From contig JAUIFF010000009.1 of NCBI GenBank assembly GCA_030429545.1, positions 62,001 through 126,000 of the forward strand: DNA of 64,000 nucleotides, read 5' to 3'. The position numbers and the translations under genes were made by a program. Origin of the DNA: Polyangia bacterium (GTDB lineage: Bacteria > Myxococcota_A > Polyangia > Nannocystales > Nannocystaceae). Every line of letters starts with the position of its first letter. Within the stretch, counting starts at the first letter, position 1. Of the stretch, positions 33,207-41,985 are shown piece by piece. The notes beneath the pieces are model-generated. The model saw only the letters and a list, made by a program, of their open reading frames with translations. It was not told the DNA's origin and did no database searches.

Positions 33207-35606
33207 TTAGTTGCGCCGGCGGCGAAGGCCGAGCAAGCCGAGCAGGGCGAGCGAGTACCAGGCGCTGTTGTAGTTGTCGCCGGTGACACAGCCGCAGCCG
33301 TCGTCGTCGAGGCAGGTTTCGGGGTCGGCACCAGCGGAGTCACACATGTCCGTGTCGGTGCCGGGTCCTGCGGTCTCGTCGATGTCGCAGTCCTCGGGGC
33401 AGAGGTTGTTTTCTTGCTCGATCATCGAGCAGATCCCGTTGCCACAAACCTGGCACAGGTTGCAGTTGGTGTCGTTGGGATCGTCGCACTCCTCGGGCGG
33501 CTCGATGACACCGTCGCCGCAAACCGGGTTGTTGTTGCAGTCCTCGGGGCAGTAGGGCTCCTCACCGACCGAGCAGACACCATTGCCACAGACGAAGCAC
33601 ATGATGCAGTTGGGGTCGTTGGGGTCGTCGCACTCCTCGTTACCCGAGACGACGCCGTCACCACAGGTACCGCAATCTTCGGGGCATTCCTCGCCGGGCG
33701 AGCAGATGCCGTTGCCACAGATGAGGCACATGTTGCAGTTGGGGTCGTTGGGATCGTCGCACTCCTCATCGGGCTCTTCGACGATGCCATTGCCACACTC
33801 TTTGCAGTCCTCGGGGCAGTTCTCTTCGCCCTCGGAGCACACGCCGTTGCCGCAGATGAAGCAGTCGATGCAGGTGTCGTCGTTGGGGTCGTCGCACTCC
33901 TCCGGCTCAGTCAGGATGGCGTCGCCACAGACCGCTTGGTCGACATCGAGCCAGTAGGGCGGGGAGCAGGCCCGGTTGCCGGCGTGGTCGATGGCACAAA
34001 AGCGGTAGGCGAGGGTGAGCGAGAGCGGGACCTCAAACGAGCCCTTGTGCATGTACTCGCCGGTCCACTCAGTCGGCACCTGGGTGGTCTCGCCGTTTTG
34101 CGAGAGGGTATCAAACTCCATCTCGGTCGGCGGGTTGGGCAGGTCCAATGCATATTCAATGAATGGCATCAGGCGCTTGCCGTCTTCGAGCAACCAGTCG
34201 TGGGGTTTGGTCGGGTTTTTGTTGTCGTGGATACGGGCGCGAATGCTGACCGTCTCGCCGACCATGGCCGAACCGAGTTGCTCCCAATGACCGATGACCG
34301 GGGCACCGGCGTCGGCTCCAAGCTCGTCGGTACCGGTGAGGACGTAGTTGAGGTTGCCGGTGTTGAACTGCCCGACGACGATGTCATCGATGAAGTCGCC
34401 GTCGAGGTCGGCGATACCGGAGGCTGTGATGTAGTCGAGTTCGTCGAGCTCAAACGGTTTGTCGCCGAGGGCTAGGTCGCCACCGCTGTTGAGCAGGAGC
34501 TCGTAGGAGTCAACAAGCGTCGCCTTGACACCTCCGACCACAACGTCGGGAAGTCGGTCGTGGTTGGCGTCGATCAGCTGGGCAACACGATGCACTGCCT
34601 GCGGGTTGTTCATGATGCTGAGGAACATCGGGTCGTGGGTGAATGCCCCGCCGTTGTCGGGGTCGTTCATCATCACGCGGTCGCGGCGAGCCTCTTCGTT
34701 GAGCGTACCGCCGTCTTGGAGGGTAAAGGCGTCGAGGTAGAGGTCGTTGTTGAAGTCGACAAAGCTGATGCCGCGACAGATCTTGAGGGGCCCAAACTCG
34801 GCATTCTCGAGTTCGGTGAAGCTCATGTTGTCGTTGATGAAAATCCGGGTTTGCGGGAAGGTATCGAGATCTTGTGGGGTGTCGGTGCCACCACCGGCCG
34901 AGGAGGCGACGATGTCGAAGTCGAAGTCGTTGTCGACATCGACAAAGTTGACCGACCACGAGTAGGCGACGTGCGAGCCCATGTCGGTGGGCAGTAGGCC
35001 TGAGTTTGTGAAGTTGCCCGAGCCGTCGTTGAGCCACAGCTGAAGTGGTGCGCCGGGGTCATCAACCCCGCCGAGCTCGGCCTTGCTGCCGTAGTCACTG
35101 ACGACGATGTCGAGGTCACCGTCGTCGTCGACGTCACCCAAGTCGAGCGAGCCGACACGAATGTTGTCGGGAGTGGAGCCACCGGGGGCAAAGGCTCCGT
35201 TGCCGTCGCCAAACATGATGTAGGAGGTGCCGCTCCAGGTCGCGCCGGCAACGACGTCGGCATTACCGTCGCCGTTGACATCGCGCAGCTTGACGACACG
35301 GGCATTGTCGGGGGTCTGGAAGACCGTCGGATCTTCGGTAAACGTGCCGCCGTCGTTGAGGTAGACGCGGTTGAGCTGCATCGACCCGGCGTTGCCAAGG
35401 TTCTCATCGGAGTTGTTGACCACGATGAGGTCGACATCACCGTCGTTGTCGATGTCTTCAAGCTCGATGTGATGCGTGAGGTCGTTGGGGTTGGGGTCGG
35501 AGAAGGCTCCGTTGTCAAACCACAGGGGGGCAGCGGAGGCCATGGAGGGGACCATGGCGAGCATCAAGGTAGAACACAGGAAAGCAGATTTGTATCGACG
35601 AGGCAT
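33207..35606 (-). CDS. Secreted FG-GAP/VCBS repeat protein with Cys-rich repeats and MYXO-CTERM tail
   Basis: A 799-residue exported protein from ATG 35606 (signal peptide ending SMASA). Residues 30-430 carry FG-GAP/VCBS-like blades with DxDxDGxxD calcium motifs (DIDNDGDVDLIV, DVDDDGDLDIVV). Residues about 560-755 are alternating Cys-rich repeats. The C-terminus has GCGCV, a hydrophobic helix (LALLGLLGL) and RRRR, matching the MYXO-CTERM sorting signal processed by myxosortase. It is probably a surface-anchored beta-propeller adhesin or enzyme scaffold. It is terminated at 33159-33189. Confidence 0.87.
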   Translation of the reverse strand: MPRRYKSAFLCSTLMLAMVPSMASAAPLWFDNGAFSDPNPNDLTHHIELEDIDNDGDVDLIVVNNSDENLGNAGSMQLNRVYLNDGGTFTEDPTVFQTPDNARVVKLRDVNGDGNADVVAGATWSGTSYIMFGDGNGAFAPGGSTPDNIRVGSLDLGDVDDDGDLDIVVSDYGSKAELGGVDDPGAPLQLWLNDGSGNFTNSGLLPTDMGSHVAYSWSVNFVDVDNDFDFDIVASSAGGGTDTPQDLDTFPQTRIFINDNMSFTELENAEFGPLKICRGISFVDFNNDLYLDAFTLQDGGTLNEEARRDRVMMNDPDNGGAFTHDPMFLSIMNNPQAVHRVAQLIDANHDRLPDVVVGGVKATLVDSYELLLNSGGDLALGDKPFELDELDYITASGIADLDGDFIDDIVVGQFNTGNLNYVLTGTDELGADAGAPVIGHWEQLGSAMVGETVSIRARIHDNKNPTKPHDWLLEDGKRLMPFIEYALDLPNPPTEMEFDTLSQNGETTQVPTEWTGEYMHKGSFEVPLSLTLAYRFCAIDHAGNRACSPPYWLDVDQAVCGDAILTEPEECDDPNDDTCIDCFICGNGVCSEGEENCPEDCKECGNGIVEEPDEECDDPNDPNCNMCLICGNGICSPGEECPEDCGTCGDGVVSGNEECDDPNDPNCIMCFVCGNGVCSVGEEPYCPEDCNNNPVCGDGVIEPPEECDDPNDTNCNLCQVCGNGICSMIEQENNLCPEDCDIDETAGPGTDTDMCDSAGADPETCLDDDGCGCVTGDNYNSAWYSLALLGLLGLRRRRN
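33390..33930 (-). repeat. Four pairs of alternating Cys-rich repeats
   Basis: Two unit types alternate in the FG-GAP protein: CGDG...EECDDPND.NC..C and CGNG.CS.GE..CPEDC. DNA between copies is strongly similar (GGGTCGTTGGGATCGTCGCA-like blocks recur), indicating recent internal duplication or concerted evolution. Confidence 0.82.
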
Positions 35607-36083
35607 GGCGGCGAACCTAGCACAAAAGGTGGAGAGGATGGTTGCAATGCGCCGTTGGACCGACGCGGATGCACAGGTGAAGAAGTGACTTTTTGTGGTG
35701 TTTGGAGTCCTCAAACACGTGGTCGGTAACTGTCCCGACGCTGCACGCATCTGCGCATCGAGGATGCGACAGCGGACATGCGAGCAGCTGCGACCCAACA
35801 ATTGGGTGCGTGTTGGGACAGGTACACAGGGGTGGAGCTCACCCGTGGGGGAACGGGCCCCCGGGGGAGGGCCCCGAATTGGCGTCTCGGTGGTTCAGTG
35901 GATCGACAACTTCAAAACGGGTGGAGAAAAGTTTGTCCCCTGTGTGATCCGGCCTGCGCACCCGTAGATGCCCGCAAATGCCGCGTTTGCACATGGCGCA
36001 GATTTGGCCATGTGCCCGGGCGTGACGGCGAGATAATTTGTATACACATGCAACTCAATGTAGTTGCATGTTTTTGTCGAGCC
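35607..36083. other. Long intergenic region without a recognisable gene
   Basis: This 477-bp stretch lies upstream of the FG-GAP gene and downstream of the DUF4442 gene. Short open frames occur but none has convincing codon use or domains. It should hold the FG-GAP promoter and leader. Its right part contains the hairpin at 36046-36071 built from dispersed-motif arms. Confidence 0.5.
36046..36075 (+). terminator. Hairpin with T-run built from dispersed-motif arms
   Basis: ACATGCAACT and AGTTGCATGT form a perfect 10-bp stem with loop CAATGT, followed by TTTTT on the + strand. No + strand gene ends here, so terminator function is doubtful. The right arm and loop contain TGTAGTTGCA (36059-36068), an exact copy of the dispersed motif. 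On the minus strand it is 13 bp past the stop of the DUF4442 gene, but lacks a T-run there. Confidence 0.45.
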
Positions 36084-36617
36084 TCAGTTGGCGGCGGCGC
36101 GCCGTTTTTTTGGGCCCACGAGCGTGCGCAAGATCGCCGTGGCCACCACTTCGCCGGAGCTATCTTGCAACTTGACGGGGACCTGAAATTCGGTGCGCGC
36201 CGAGGTCTCGGGCACTGGGCTTTCGCAGGTCGCGGTGATCCGTCCGCGCGCCTTTTTGAGATATTCGATCGAGAGACCGGCGACGATAAATCGGGCGTCG
36301 TCGGGCATCGAGTAGGCGAGCGCCACGTTGCCGCAAATCTCGGCGAGGTTGACCAACGCGATCGCGTGAATGCACTGAAGGTGGTTGCGCACGGACCTGC
36401 GGTCGCGCATCTCGACCTCGGCATAACCCGCCCGGAGGGTGCGGACACGGGCGCGAATCGTGCCGGAGTAGGGAGCCATCTTGCCGATCAGGCGGCTGAA
36501 CAGAGCCTTACCCCCGGGAAGTTTTTGGACGCGGTCCCACAGGTTGCGCACGGCGTTGCCCTTGCCGTTGACGATGTCAGGAATCGGGAGGAAGCGGGTT
36601 GCACGGGCGGCCGGCAT
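36084..36617 (-). CDS. DUF4442 hotdog-fold thioesterase-like protein
   Basis: A 177-residue single-hotdog protein. GKMAPYSGTIRARVRTLRAGYAEV and RRSVRNHLQCIHAIALVNLAE match DUF4442, whose RNH-xx-HAIAL-NLAE block corresponds to the acyl-CoA thioesterase hotdog helix. It probably hydrolyses an acyl thioester; the substrate is unknown. It lies 53 bp after the kinase-ATPase gene on the same strand and may be the last gene of the FHA-kinase operon. Confidence 0.83.
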   Translation of the reverse strand: MPAARATRFLPIPDIVNGKGNAVRNLWDRVQKLPGGKALFSRLIGKMAPYSGTIRARVRTLRAGYAEVEMRDRRSVRNHLQCIHAIALVNLAEICGNVALAYSMPDDARFIVAGLSIEYLKKARGRITATCESPVPETSARTEFQVPVKLQDSSGEVVATAILRTLVGPKKRRAAAN

Positions 36618-36670
36618 GGCGCGAGACTACCGGATTTCACTGGGGCCGTCATGCTCCGGGAGCGCACCAA

Positions 36671-39600
36671 TTACAGGCGAAAGCCGGGGGCGATAAGTGC
36701 CGCCATCTTGTCGATGTCGCGGACTCCCTGCTCGGTGAGGTAAGCCGACCCGCGGGCCCGTCGTTCCTCGCCGCGCTCCCCTGCCATTAATTGGCCGCAA
36801 CGCATGCGCGCGACGGCTGCGTGCAGAGCCATGTCGACGGCTAAAAACCCCTGCTCGGCGGTCTGTAGGTGGCGGATTGCGAGGCCGGTCTCGCCACTGA
36901 CGGCCTGCAGGCCCGCGAGCACGAGGTCGGCCAGGGGTCGCGCCCACAGGGCTTTTTCGCGTTGGAGCTGGCGCATGTCGACATCGACCGAACGCAACAG
37001 GCCGGCGCGCTCGCGGGCACTGCCCTCGCCGACGATTCGCGATAAAGCTGCACATGCACGTAAATGGACCATGGTCACGCGAAACCACTGGGACGACGAG
37101 GTAAACCCCTGGGTGACATCCGACCAGCGACTGGCCAAACGTCCCCAGGCCTCGGCACATTCGCCGCGGTACAGGTCGATGTGGACCTTGGCGATAAATG
37201 TCCACCACCGCTGCAACGCAAATCCCCCCTCGGGCCAGCGTTTGCCTACGCGGATGAGTTCGGCGGTCGCCTGCTCGACGTTGTCGGCCGCCAGCCAACG
37301 AAGGTTTTGGGGACCTGCTCGCAGGGCCGTGTCGGCCCACAGGTTGTCGCGTTCACTGGCGTCGTGGAGGTAGGAGGTGGCCCGGTCTTCGAGTTTTCGC
37401 AGCTGCCCGGTGTGGGTCATGGCGACCAGACAAAACGCCCGGCCGATGGTGATTTCGTAGCTCGCACCGACGCACTCGGTTCGTAGGATTTCCTCGGAAC
37501 GCTTGATGTGATTTTGGCACTCCTGCCAGCGCCCGAGGTGAAACGCCGCGATTCCACGGCTGAGCGACAACAGCCCGCGGGGATAGGCCGAACTCGACAC
37601 CTGCTGCACCAGGGCCTGGGCCGCGGTCGCCACCCGCTCGGTGCGTTCCCGGGTTTTTTCACCTTGGACGGAGAGGAAGGCTACTTCGGTTGCCATCGCA
37701 CACGCGGCCTCGAATGCGTCGCCACAGCGCAGGGCCGTGGCGAGGTGGCGAGCGTGGAACACCGAGGCGGCAAGTGGATCGAGGGATGAAAGGCCGCTGA
37801 CAACCGAGCGGCAGACGTTCATCCGGGTCCGTTCCTGTTCGGGAATATGCCCCGGCGAGCGGGCCCGGAAGTTGAGCCCACGCAGGCGCAGGCGCGTGCG
37901 CTCATAGGCGAGGTAGGTCAGCGCCCGCCTTGGCGAGTCGGGAAACGATAGCCCGGCATCGGCGACCACCGTACGCATGTTGGCGAGACCTTCGGCGTAG
38001 TGACCCGCGCGCAGCAGTTGCTCGGCCGCCCGCCGACGCAGGTCGAGGGCCTGGGCCGGCTCGCTGAGTTCCGATGCCTCCAAAAAAATCCGGGCCGCCC
38101 GCCCGCCGCGACCGGCATTGGCCAGGGCGTTCGCCAGCTTGCACTTGAGGGCGACAATTCCGGGGTCGCTGTGGGGTTTGAACTCGAGAGCCAGGCGATA
38201 AAGCCGGGCTGCGCGGTCAAAGGCGAGGGCTGCCGCAGCCTGGTCGGCAGCGGTCTGTGCATATTCACCGGCCCGCTCCCACTCACCGGCCTCGCGAAAG
38301 TGAACCGCGAGGGTGTCGGAGTCGGAACCCCCGAGGGTTTCCATTGCAAATGCAAGTTTTCGATGGTGCTCCCGCCGGGTATCGCCGCTGAGCCGCGACA
38401 GCACAAACTCGCGGATCCGGTCGTGATAGGTCTCGACCGTGTGGCCGTCGTCGTCGGTATGTGTACGGATCAGGTGCTCGCCCCGCAGCAGGGCGAGGCT
38501 TTGGCGGGTGTCGCCCGGGAGACCGGCGGCCGCACTCAACAGGCGTTCGTGCAGGGGGCTACCGGCAACTGCGATCAACTCGAGCAGATGCCGGGCCTCG
38601 GCTGTGAGGTTGGCGAGCCGGGCCTTCAAAACCTGATCGAGGAGAATATCGGCCCCGGGTTTTTCACTGCGTCGATCGACTTCGATGGCCTCGGCAAAGC
38701 GGGCGAGCTCGCTGACAAACAGCGGGCTTCCCTGGGACTCCCTGGCGATTTGGCGGGCGCGCGCACGGGTCCCCGAATCGGTGTGTGTCATCAGGGCAAG
38801 TGCGAGGTCGCAGGCTTCGGCCACGGGCATCGGCCCAACTTCGAGGCCGCGAAAGTCGATGTCTTTACGTGTATGTTCACGTAACGACTGGAGCACCGGG
38901 GCGGACTGGGCGTACTCGCTGCGGTAACTGGCGATCAGTAACAGCGCCGGGGCGTCGGGTGGGGCCAAAAGTTCGGCGAGCAGGGCCGCACTGTCGCGGT
39001 CGCCCCATTGCAAGTCATCGATGTGCAGGACCAGCGGCCGGCGATCGGCCATCCGCGCGAGCAGTTCTTTGAGGGCGGCAAACGCCCGTCGCCGCAGCTC
39101 GCGTGGGTCGGGAATCTCGGCCGCACGGCGGGGGGCATCGGCGACCGCACCCACGCGTTGGAGCACGGGAAACACCCGGGCCAGCGCGAGGATGTCGCGG
39201 GGCATCAACTCGGCCGCCCGCGCATCGGGCAGGCGCACGAGATATTGGCACAGGGCATCGACCAGGCTGTCGAGCGCCTTAAACGAGACCGACTCCCGCT
39301 CGTAGCAACGCCCGGTCAGGATCACGGCGCCATCTGAGCGGCGCAGCGCCCCTAAAAAGTGTTGGACCAGCGCTGTCTTGCCCATGCCCGAGCGCCCGTA
39401 GACATGGACCAACACGGCGCGTCCGCGATGGGTCGCGTTGAAAGCATCCTCGAGTTGGCGCAGGTGCAGTTCGCGGCCGATAAACAGCCGGCGATCGTGG
39501 TTCGAGGTTTCGCGGTTATGGCTGGGGCCCAACCTGTTGGAGCGGGGAGCATCGCCTAGGCGGGCCAACACAGATTCGAGTCGCGGTCGCTTGGCCGGGT

Positions 39601-40480
39601 CACGGCTGAGCAGATCCATGCACAGGTTTTGCAGATCCTCGGGGACCTCTTCGTCGGTGACTTCTGAGGGGAGGGTTGGGTCGCGCTCTTGCTTGGCCAG
39701 CAGCATTGTCAGGCCCTTGCCGCGAAACGGCAGTCGCCCGGCCAGGCCGATATAGGCAATGACCCCAACCGCGTACCAATCGCTGGCCTCAGACGCAGCA
39801 TCGCCGCTGGCCTGTTCGGGTGACACGTAAGCTGGCGTTCCGACCAGGTTGCCGGCGTTCGAGCTGCGCAGGGTTTGGTTGACCGACTCCGACACCAGGC
39901 CAAAGTCGAGGACGACCAAGCGCCCCTGTTTGGTCACCAACACATTGGATGGTTTGATATCGCGGTGGAGTTTGCGGGCGGCATGAATCGCCCCGACGGC
40001 CATCGCAAGTTGTCGCAAGCACTCGCGCAAGCGGTCGAGTAGACAGGCGCGGGCTTGGTCTGGCGGCTCGCCATCGGCCGGTGTCCGGATGTATTCGACG
40101 ACATCGACACCGTCGATGAACTCCATCGTAAAAAACATCTGGTCGCCCTCCGAAAACAGGTCGTGAAGGCAGATCAGGTTGGGGTGGGTGACATCGGCGA
40201 GCGCCCGAAACTCGCGCTTGAACCGATACATCGCGCTTGGGCTCACACCCAAAATGGTCTTCAGTGCGACCGGCTCATCGCGCTCGTGGTCGATGGCCTC
40301 GTAGACCACACCCATGCCCCCGGCGCCGAGACGGCGGCGGATGGTGAAACGCTTGTTGGCACAAAACTCGATGAAACGCGGGTTGTCGCGAAACGAGCGT
40401 TTCTCCGCTTCGCCCCAGCTGTCGCGGCTCCCGGTACTGGTACCCCGCAACGAGACTTGCGTATCGTCTGGCCGGCTCAC
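36671..40480 (-). CDS. Ser/Thr kinase fused to AAA ATPase and TPR-like region (PknK-like)
   Basis: A 1269-residue multidomain protein. Kinase (about 48-310): LGAGGMGVVYEA, VALKTI lysine, LHRDIKPSNVLV, LDFGLVSE and GTPAYVSPEQ. STAND-like AAA ATPase (about 330-600): Walker A GRSGMGKTALVQHF and Walker B LVLHIDDLQWGD. The C-terminal 600 residues are helical and repeat-like (KLANALANAGRGGRAARIFL, HLGRWQECQNHIKRSEEIL), as in PknK/MalT-type regulators. It likely integrates a phosphorylation output with an NTP-driven switch. It follows the FHA-protein gene by 42 bp, so phosphothreonine binding by that protein is a natural link. Confidence 0.9.
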   Translation of the reverse strand: MSRPDDTQVSLRGTSTGSRDSWGEAEKRSFRDNPRFIEFCANKRFTIRRRLGAGGMGVVYEAIDHERDEPVALKTILGVSPSAMYRFKREFRALADVTHPNLICLHDLFSEGDQMFFTMEFIDGVDVVEYIRTPADGEPPDQARACLLDRLRECLRQLAMAVGAIHAARKLHRDIKPSNVLVTKQGRLVVLDFGLVSESVNQTLRSSNAGNLVGTPAYVSPEQASGDAASEASDWYAVGVIAYIGLAGRLPFRGKGLTMLLAKQERDPTLPSEVTDEEVPEDLQNLCMDLLSRDPAKRPRLESVLARLGDAPRSNRLGPSHNRETSNHDRRLFIGRELHLRQLEDAFNATHRGRAVLVHVYGRSGMGKTALVQHFLGALRRSDGAVILTGRCYERESVSFKALDSLVDALCQYLVRLPDARAAELMPRDILALARVFPVLQRVGAVADAPRRAAEIPDPRELRRRAFAALKELLARMADRRPLVLHIDDLQWGDRDSAALLAELLAPPDAPALLLIASYRSEYAQSAPVLQSLREHTRKDIDFRGLEVGPMPVAEACDLALALMTHTDSGTRARARQIARESQGSPLFVSELARFAEAIEVDRRSEKPGADILLDQVLKARLANLTAEARHLLELIAVAGSPLHERLLSAAAGLPGDTRQSLALLRGEHLIRTHTDDDGHTVETYHDRIREFVLSRLSGDTRREHHRKLAFAMETLGGSDSDTLAVHFREAGEWERAGEYAQTAADQAAAALAFDRAARLYRLALEFKPHSDPGIVALKCKLANALANAGRGGRAARIFLEASELSEPAQALDLRRRAAEQLLRAGHYAEGLANMRTVVADAGLSFPDSPRRALTYLAYERTRLRLRGLNFRARSPGHIPEQERTRMNVCRSVVSGLSSLDPLAASVFHARHLATALRCGDAFEAACAMATEVAFLSVQGEKTRERTERVATAAQALVQQVSSSAYPRGLLSLSRGIAAFHLGRWQECQNHIKRSEEILRTECVGASYEITIGRAFCLVAMTHTGQLRKLEDRATSYLHDASERDNLWADTALRAGPQNLRWLAADNVEQATAELIRVGKRWPEGGFALQRWWTFIAKVHIDLYRGECAEAWGRLASRWSDVTQGFTSSSQWFRVTMVHLRACAALSRIVGEGSARERAGLLRSVDVDMRQLQREKALWARPLADLVLAGLQAVSGETGLAIRHLQTAEQGFLAVDMALHAAVARMRCGQLMAGERGEERRARGSAYLTEQGVRDIDKMAALIAPGFRL

Positions 40481-40522
40481 GCTTCAGCGGCAGGTTAACC
40501 CGGCCCATCGTGATCAGGGAAG

Positions 40523-41953
40523 CTACCCAGCCGCGGGGGGCGGGGCTTGGTTTTGTGGCGGCAGGGGGGCGGCAGCAGCCGGCTGTGGGGCAGCAAAGGC
40601 CAGCTTGGCACGCATCTCGGCCTCGGGCAGGGCCCCTTCGTACTTCCCGCGCAGGCGCAGGTACTGCGAGATCGAAAACGAAACCGCAAACGGGAGGAAC
40701 ACCGACAGCAGCACCGCGATGGTGAGTTGCGTGAGCGGCCCACTGGTGAGCCCGATAAGCCCGTCGATAAAGCCGACGAGGAACACCGGGATCGCAATTG
40801 TGATTGCCGCCCCGACAATCAGCACGAGGTAGCGGACGATCAGCGGGACCATCTCGTGTTTGACCAACTCGAAGTTGCGGCCGTTGATGTCGACCATCTT
40901 CTTGTCTTCGAGCAGGAAGATCGGGCCGATGAAGCAGCCGACCAAAATCCCCGGCACCACCAAAAAGATCGACGCGATGCCGGCGATCAGGCCCGCGACA
41001 ATCATGCTTGGGAGCACCGCCTTGGCGCGCTCGGCCGTGAGTTCGTATTTCAGGGTGGGGAGCCAATCGCTCGCCTGACCGAGGCGTTGATTGAGCAAAA
41101 ACCGGGTGACCGCGATGCCGACAAGGATCATCGCGATCCCGGCGGCGAGGTTGATGAGCGCGGCCAGCACCCCACCGATCGCGGGGATCCAACCAAGTAC
41201 GAGGGCGGCCAGTGTCGCCGGGACTTCGATGGCGGCAACCATCAGCGAGGCCGGTACGAGGACGGGCCCGACGAGTGCCCAGGCGTCGCGAAAGCTAGCT
41301 TTGAGGTCGTCGCCGGTGATGCCCTGGGCCGCGGCCGCGTTGGCCAGCTCCTGACCGATTTGTGAAACACCCTGTTGCAACTGGGCGCCGGCCGAAGGTG
41401 CTTCGCTGGCCTGTGCTGGTTCAGTTGTAGGTGCATCGTTTTCGGTGGGCGCCTGTTCGGCGTTGAGTTTGTCCGGGTCGACCTGCGGCATGAAGCTCGT
41501 GGCCGCATAGGGATCTGGTTGGGCACCTGCCGGCGGGGTCTTGGTTTGTCCCATCGCAGGAGGCGTTGTCGGCGGGACCGAACCTGGACGCCCGAGCAAC
41601 CCCGGTATCGAACCCGGAGCAGCGATCAGGGTGCCGCCCTTGCGCGCTGCTCGATCGAGTTGCAGATCGCGAACCGTGATCAGCGAGTTGCCGACACGAA
41701 CCGACGCACCGGCGGTCAGGTTGAGCTTGGCGATCCGCCGACCATCTGGTGTGAACGACCCGTTGGTCGAGCCGACATCGACATACTGCAGGCCGGCATC
41801 GCCAAAGATGATCTCCGCGTGCTCGCCCGAGACTTGGCTGTCGCGCAGAATGATGTCGCCGCTCTCGCGGCCGATCGTGAGGCGGGGTTGGGTAAACGTC
41901 CGGGTTTCCGCCGGGCGGTCGACATATTGGATGTGAAGGGTGAACGACGCCAT
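40523..41953 (-). CDS. FHA-domain polytopic membrane protein
   Basis: A 476-residue protein. An N-terminal FHA domain (1-100) carries LTIGRESGDIIL, DSQVSGEHAEI and GSTNGSF, the phosphothreonine-binding residues. A Pro/Thr/Ala linker (120-205) leads to five or six transmembrane helices (about 225-440), e.g. MVAAIEVPATLAALVLGWI and YLVLIVGAAITIAIPVFLVG. The C-terminus is Ala/Pro-rich. It is the first gene of a run with the PknK-like kinase, suggesting a membrane target or anchor for the kinase. Its start is only 32 bp from the divergent glpD start. Confidence 0.83.
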   Translation of the reverse strand: MASFTLHIQYVDRPAETRTFTQPRLTIGRESGDIILRDSQVSGEHAEIIFGDAGLQYVDVGSTNGSFTPDGRRIAKLNLTAGASVRVGNSLITVRDLQLDRAARKGGTLIAAPGSIPGLLGRPGSVPPTTPPAMGQTKTPPAGAQPDPYAATSFMPQVDPDKLNAEQAPTENDAPTTEPAQASEAPSAGAQLQQGVSQIGQELANAAAAQGITGDDLKASFRDAWALVGPVLVPASLMVAAIEVPATLAALVLGWIPAIGGVLAALINLAAGIAMILVGIAVTRFLLNQRLGQASDWLPTLKYELTAERAKAVLPSMIVAGLIAGIASIFLVVPGILVGCFIGPIFLLEDKKMVDINGRNFELVKHEMVPLIVRYLVLIVGAAITIAIPVFLVGFIDGLIGLTSGPLTQLTIAVLLSVFLPFAVSFSISQYLRLRGKYEGALPEAEMRAKLAFAAPQPAAAAPLPPQNQAPPPAAG

Positions 41954-41985
41954 CGCAGACTCCAGTTCGCGGTAGGCTTATACCA

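Noticed and set aside
35693-35967. Short overlapping + strand frames in the gap upstream of the FG-GAP gene
   Set aside because: Codon use is unlike the neighbours and no motif or ribosome-binding site supports them.
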